Part shown: positions 59,995 through 64,000 of the stretch, one piece after another
How the letters are laid out: each line of letters starts with the position of its first letter
How positions within the stretch are numbered: position 1 is the first letter of the stretch
DNA from: Nonomuraea endophytica
GTDB taxonomy: Bacteria > Actinomycetota > Actinomycetes > Streptosporangiales > Streptosporangiaceae
NCBI RefSeq assembly: GCF_014203235.1
Contig: NZ_JACHIN010000020.1
Span: forward strand, 112,794-176,793
Reading direction: 5' to 3'
Length of the DNA stretch: 64,000 nt
Translations under genes and position numbers: made by a program
The notes under the pieces: model-generated
What the model was told of the DNA's origin: nothing
What the model saw: only the letters and a program-made list of their open reading frames with translations
Databases searched by the model: none

Positions 59995-61191
59995 GTGGGG
60001 GAGGACGTCGGCCCTCGTTTCGGACTCGCCACCTCGGCCGAGCGGGCGATCGACGCGACCTGGGTGGGAATCACCGCGGCCGTCAATGTCGGCGGGGTGG
60101 TCGTCGTGGCCGTGCACGACGATGACCTCGGCAGGGTGACTCCGGGTGTCGTGCTCCTGCTCATGATCGGACCGGCGCTGCTGTGGTGGCGCAGGCGCGA
60201 TCCGTGGCTGGTGCTCGCCGGTTGTGTCGCCGTCACCTGGACGTACATACTCGGCGGCCTGCCGCCGGGACCGGTGTACGGGCCGATGATCGTCGCCTTG
60301 GTCAGCGCGGTCGTCCACGGCGCCCGCTGGGCGGCCTATCTCGTGGTCATCGCCACACTGGCCGTGCACGCCGGGGCCGGCCTGCTGCCCGGCTGGGACG
60401 GCCGGGACGGCTGGGACGACTCGTCGCTCGCCGCTCTTGCCGCGTGGCTGCTGTTCCTCCTCGCCTTCGGGGAACTGATCCGGCACCGCCACGCCCTGAC
60501 CGAGGAACGACGCCGGCGCCGGCAAGCCGGCCTGGACGCCCATGCCGACCAGCTCAGGCGGGAGGCGGCGGAGGATCGTCTGGATCTGGCCCGCGAACTT
60601 CACGACGTGGTGGGCCACCACCTGGCGGTGATCAACATCCAGGCCGCCGCGGGCCTGCACCTGCACGCCACGCAGCGGCCCGGTGTCGAGGAGGCCCTGC
60701 GCGTCGTGCGGGAGGCGAGCGGGCGCGCGCTTTCCGACGTGCAGGTACTGCTGGACGCGCTCAGGAACCCCGGCCACGCCGCATCACGGTTGCCCTCGCC
60801 CTCGCTGTCCGACATCGACGGCCTCCTCGACTCCGCCCGTGCCGGCGGCCTCGACGTCGAGGTCGTCGTCACCGGCGAGCCGCGGAGCCTGCCCGCGGCC
60901 CACGACCTGGTCGCCGGGCGGGTCATCCTGGAATCGCTCACGAACGTGCTACGGCACGCCGGGCGCCCCAGGACGTGGGTCCGGATCGACTACCGCCCGG
61001 AACGACTGTGCGTGCGGGTCGACAACGCGGCCCCCACCCCCGAAGCCGCCCGTACGCCCGGAGGCGGGCGCGGCATTCCGGGCATGCGCGCCCGCGTGGA
61101 GACCTGCGGCGGCACGCTGACCGCCGGCCCGCTCGAACCGTTCGCCTGGTCCGTCCGGGCCATCCTTCCCATCCAGGAGCAGCACCGATGA
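59995..61191 (+). CDS. Sensor histidine kinase (NarL/DesK type)
   Basis: 398 residues from GTG at 59995 with AAGGAGG at 59980-59986; an ATG at 59968 would put that site inside the gene. Five or so N-terminal membrane helices (about 25-160) precede HisKA_3 with His203 (ARELHDVVGHHLAVI) and an HATPase with ESLTNVLRHA and GGGRGIPGM. Stop overlaps the regulator start (ATGA). Signal unknown; such genes usually control a nearby transporter. Confidence 0.9.
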   Translation: MGEDVGPRFGLATSAERAIDATWVGITAAVNVGGVVVVAVHDDDLGRVTPGVVLLLMIGPALLWWRRRDPWLVLAGCVAVTWTYILGGLPPGPVYGPMIVALVSAVVHGARWAAYLVVIATLAVHAGAGLLPGWDGRDGWDDSSLAALAAWLLFLLAFGELIRHRHALTEERRRRRQAGLDAHADQLRREAAEDRLDLARELHDVVGHHLAVINIQAAAGLHLHATQRPGVEEALRVVREASGRALSDVQVLLDALRNPGHAASRLPSPSLSDIDGLLDSARAGGLDVEVVVTGEPRSLPAAHDLVAGRVILESLTNVLRHAGRPRTWVRIDYRPERLCVRVDNAAPTPEAARTPGGGRGIPGMRARVETCGGTLTAGPLEPFAWSVRAILPIQEQHR

Positions 61192-61859
61192 TCCGTGTCC
61201 TGCTGGCCGACGATCAACGTCTGGTGCGAGCCGGCTTCGCCGCACTGCTGTCGGGCGCCGACGAGGTGGAGGTCGTCGGCGAGGCCGGCGACGGGCTGGC
61301 CGCGGTCGAACAGACGCGGACGATCCGGCCGGACGTCGTCCTGATGGACATCAGGATGCCGAGGATGGACGGCCTTGAAGCCACCCGCGCGATCCTGGCG
61401 TCACCCGTCACCGCCGGGGTGAAGGTGGTCATCCTGACGACTTTCGAGGTGGACGAGTACGTGTTCGAGGCGCTGCAGGCGGGTGCGGCGGGATTCCTGG
61501 TCAAGCACGGTCTGCCCGACGAGCTGATCAACGCCGTGCGTACCGTGGCGGCCGGGGACGCCATCCTGTCCCCGGGAGTGACCCGGCGGCTGATCGCCGA
61601 GTACGCGCGCCGGGCCAGGCCCGTCGACCGGCGCGGAAACGTCGACGAGCTCACCGGCCGGGAGCGCGAAGTGGTGGCCCTGGTCGCCCGGGGCCTGGAC
61701 AACGAGCAGATCTCCGGCGCGCTGTTCCTCAGCAACGCCACGATCCGCACCCACGTGAGCCGGGCGATGATGAAGCTCGATCTCAGGAATCGGGCTCAAC
61801 TGGTGGTCTTCGCCTACGAGAGCGGTCTCGTCAGCCCGGGCTGGGACGGTCAGAGCTGA
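61188..61859 (+). CDS. NarL/FixJ-family response regulator
   Basis: 223 residues. Receiver domain with DDQ acidic residues, Asp54 (VLMDIRMPRMDG), Thr in ILTTF and Lys in LVKH. C-terminal LuxR helix-turn-helix: LTGREREVVALVARGLDNEQ with LSNATIRTHVSRAM. Partner of the preceding kinase. Ends convergently, 10 bp before the phosphoesterase remnant. Confidence 0.93.
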   Translation: MIRVLLADDQRLVRAGFAALLSGADEVEVVGEAGDGLAAVEQTRTIRPDVVLMDIRMPRMDGLEATRAILASPVTAGVKVVILTTFEVDEYVFEALQAGAAGFLVKHGLPDELINAVRTVAAGDAILSPGVTRRLIAEYARRARPVDRRGNVDELTGREREVVALVARGLDNEQISGALFLSNATIRTHVSRAMMKLDLRNRAQLVVFAYESGLVSPGWDGQS

Positions 61860-61868
61860 CCGGGGCCG

Positions 61869-62790
61869 TCAGATGGCGAGTTCCACGATCGTGATGTCCG
61901 GAGGCGCGCCGACCCGGACCGGCGGTCCCCAGAATCCCGCTCCTTTGGTCACGTAGAGCTGCGTGTCGCCGAAGCGTCCGTGTCCGGCGAGCGTCGGCTG
62001 CGCCCATGAGGTGAGCAGGTTCAGCGGGATCATCTGGCCGCCGTGGGTGTGCCCGGACAGTTGGAGGTCCACGCCGTGCCGCATCGCCTCGTTCACCTGG
62101 ATCGGCTGGTGGGCCAGCAGGATGACCGGGCGGTTCTGGGGCGGAGGCGAGTTGCTCGACGGTGCCGTCGACGAGATCTCCGACGATCGCGACGAGGTCG
62201 GCGTCGGTGCGGTTGATCATGTCGACGATGCGCCGCGTGTGCGCCCGTCCCAGCATCGGCCCCAGGTGGATGTCGCCGACCAGGGCGATCCGGAGTCCGT
62301 GGGCCTGGGCTCCGCCGCGGCGTAGCCGTACGGTGACGTGGTCGAGGCGGGGTGGGCTCAGAGCGGTCACCCTGCCGTACCCGACGATGCCCGTCGCCGC
62401 CGCTCCCGCCGTCACCGCGATCGAGCGGGCGAGGAACGTCCGTCGTTGCGGGTCCTGAGCCTCGGGGCTGACCTTCGCCCGGTGTTCGCGGGTCACCGCT
62501 GCGGCCAGCCGTACCGGCTCGGCGAGAATGAGCAGGATCAGCAGGTAGACGGCCAGGCCGTACCAGATGTTGGTGGGCCACGCGATCCAGCGGGACACGG
62601 CGATGTCGAGGAAGAACGGCGTGATGAGCGCGGCCGGGATGAATCCCGCGAGCACCACCGCGAGCACGGTGCCCACGCGGCGGGCGCGGGAGCCGGGTGG
62701 CGTGGTGCTCCGGACGAGGCGGGCCCACAGATAGATGTGGGCGAGCAGCCACATCACCGACTGTCCCCACACCCATGCGGGAATCGACAT
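61869..62790 (-). pseudogene. Metallophosphoesterase gene with its centre deleted
   Basis: The first part (ATG 62790) has four membrane helices and then the phosphoesterase N-terminus with GDIHLG and IVGDLVDGTVEQL. Right after this (near 62145) the frame changes, and the next coding text is RPVILLAHQPIQVNEAMRHG, then LQLSGHTHGGQ and GAGFWGPPVRVGAPPDIT, the family C-terminus. The usual middle stretch of some tens of residues, with the GNHE metal motif, is missing. Both a deletion and a frame change are visible, so no active enzyme is expected. Confidence 0.75.
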
Positions 62791-63413
62791 CAGGTCACAC
62801 TCCGGGAGCGGGACCTCCTGATGAGGATCTCCGCCACGACGAGGTTGACGATCCACCCGAGCGCCTGCCCGATCGGGATCACGGACTGGGCGTTAGCGGC
62901 GGCCGTACCGCTGAAAGGCACTTGGACCAGCAGGATCAGCGGCACCAGGACGCGTGAGGTGACGGCGAGGAAGGTGAGCGCGTAGTTGCGCGTCATCCAG
63001 TTCCGATGGCGCGCGAAGTCGCGGCGGCGGGCGGCCCGGACGGCGAGCGCGCCCGTGACGAGCCACAGGACGGCGGGAATGACCAGGCCGATCTGGGTGA
63101 TGAGGCGGCCGGAGAGCAGCGCCACGGGTATGGCGGTCAGCGCGGAGGGGAGCACCCCCGCGAGGAGATAACAACGGCCGATCGTCCGGTGTACGCCCCC
63201 GCGTGCCCGGATCGCCGGGATGAACTGCAGCGGTCCGAGGACGAGCGCTACCAGCGCGGTGAAGATGTGGGCGACGAGCAGGTAGTAGTGCGGCCCGTTG
63301 GTCACGTCGAGCCTGAGGTAGGGGCGGACGAGCACGACGCCGAACACCGCCGCGACGACGAGCATCAGCCAGATCTTGCGGGCTCGCGCGGGCTCGCTCC
63401 GGTGGTGGATCAT
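62790..63413 (-). CDS. DUF2306-family membrane protein
   Basis: 207 residues, about seven hydrophobic helices. The family pattern GPLQFIPAIRARGGVHRTIGR is present, with RRRDFARHRNWMTRNYALTF near the C-terminal part. Stop overlaps the phosphoesterase start (TGATG). Function unknown; conserved in actinomycetes. Confidence 0.82.
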   Translation of the reverse strand: MIHHRSEPARARKIWLMLVVAAVFGVVLVRPYLRLDVTNGPHYYLLVAHIFTALVALVLGPLQFIPAIRARGGVHRTIGRCYLLAGVLPSALTAIPVALLSGRLITQIGLVIPAVLWLVTGALAVRAARRRDFARHRNWMTRNYALTFLAVTSRVLVPLILLVQVPFSGTAAANAQSVIPIGQALGWIVNLVVAEILIRRSRSRSVT

Positions 63414-63660
63414 GGATTTCCCAGGGCTAGTGTGTCTGGACCGCCCATCATGCGGTGCGGTGGATCGCCCGGCATCGGCTCTGGGGCGGGAACCGGGCTA
63501 CGTCACGGCTCGCGGAGCGGGCCCTCGGGCGGACGTCGCATAAGTCGGCGGGAGTACGCGTATTGCCGTCAGGAAGCTGAAGACGCCGATCCGTGGCCCC
63601 GATGGTTCGAAGCCTTGACGGCGAGTGAGTGTTTTGTCCCTTTTGGGGTAGCTGGGCGGC

Positions 63661-64000
63661 ATGTTCTTGCTGAGGCCGCCGGGCGTGTACCGGCCGCAGG
63701 GTGATACCGATCTGCTCGCCGCCGCGCTGGCCGCCGATGTGCTTCCGGCGGGGGCGCGGGTGCTCGATCTGTGTACGGGCACCGGGATGCTCGCGTTGTG
63801 CGCGGCGCGTGGCGGGCTGGCCCGGGTGACGGCGGTGGACTTGTCCTGGCGTGCGGTGCTGGCCGCGCGCGTCAACGCGATGGTGCGCGGGCTGCGGGTG
63901 CGGGTGAGGCGGGGCAGCCTGTTCGCACCGATCGGGCGGGAGATGTTCGATCTCATCGTGGCCAACCCGCCGTACGTGATCGGTCCGTCGCGGTTGCCGG
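63661..64000 (+). CDS. SAM-dependent methyltransferase (HemK-like), cut by the window end
   Basis: 113 codons are visible: MFLLRPPGVYRPQGDTDLLA, motif I VLDLCTGTGMLAL, then LIVANPPYVIGP with the NPPY motif of N-methyltransferases such as HemK/PrmC. The C-terminus is outside the window. The 247 bp upstream hold no gene and probably contain the promoter; the ribosome site is weak. Confidence 0.8.
   Translation, partial: MFLLRPPGVYRPQGDTDLLAAALAADVLPAGARVLDLCTGTGMLALCAARGGLARVTAVDLSWRAVLAARVNAMVRGLRVRVRRGSLFAPIGREMFDLIVANPPYVIGPSRLP

Overview
The window is about 70% G+C, with many GTG starts, ATGA/GTGA stop-start overlaps, ANTAR and SpoIIE phosphatase domains and a SigB/SigF-type sigma factor. 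This points to a filamentous actinomycete. A member of the Streptosporangiales (Nonomuraea-like) would fit, but that is an inference from gene content, not a measured assignment.

Layout. (1) 1-9.7 kb is a peptide-uptake and peptide-cleavage locus. A leftward operon (M19 dipeptidase, lipoprotein binding protein, two permeases, M24-fold protein, prolyl-aminopeptidase-like hydrolase, double-domain Lrp regulator) is divergent from two oligopeptide ABC ATPases; an inverted repeat lies between them. (2) 10-14.7 kb has a RidA-like protein, two SRPBCC proteins, a large secreted S33 hydrolase, and unexplained palindromes. (3) 14.8-31.2 kb is mainly regulatory and membrane genes: MarR, a SpoIIE phosphatase, a 1413-residue soluble hybrid kinase with tandem HAMP repeats, an ANTAR-GAF-PAS-SpoIIE protein, an FUSC-like exporter, a sigma factor behind a broken anti-sigma gene, a TetR gene with a palindrome, and a gutted signal peptidase I gene. 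(4) 31.2-37.2 kb has an operon of three exported serine enzymes (S41 protease, S13 D,D-carboxypeptidase, class C beta-lactamase-like) divergent from an OmpR-type two-component system. A nested dyad with 11-bp spacing lies between them. (5) 37.3-39.4 kb is a glutamate-dependent acid-resistance operon in decay: intact gadB, then glsA and gadC remnants. (6) 39.7-42.3 kb has a 5'-truncated GH27-CBM35 gene and a threonine aldolase-like gene. (7) 42.6-51.4 kb is a compact NRPS cluster: stand-alone condensation-like protein, carrier-protein remnant, small unknown protein, C-A-T-R synthetase, MFS exporter, methyltransferase. (8) 51.5-55.5 kb is a ureohydrolase plus NCS1 transporter pair divergent from a PucR regulator. 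(9) 55.7-59.9 kb is a graveyard of transposase pieces and broken genes with a few intact small genes. (10) 60-64 kb has a NarL-type two-component system, a metallophosphoesterase gene with its centre deleted, a DUF2306 membrane protein, and a methyltransferase cut by the window edge.

Several unrelated genes (glsA, gadC, metallophosphoesterase, signal peptidase I) have lost their central catalytic part while both ends remain. This is either real erosion in an accessory region or a systematic assembly problem. No rRNA, tRNA or CRISPR array was seen.
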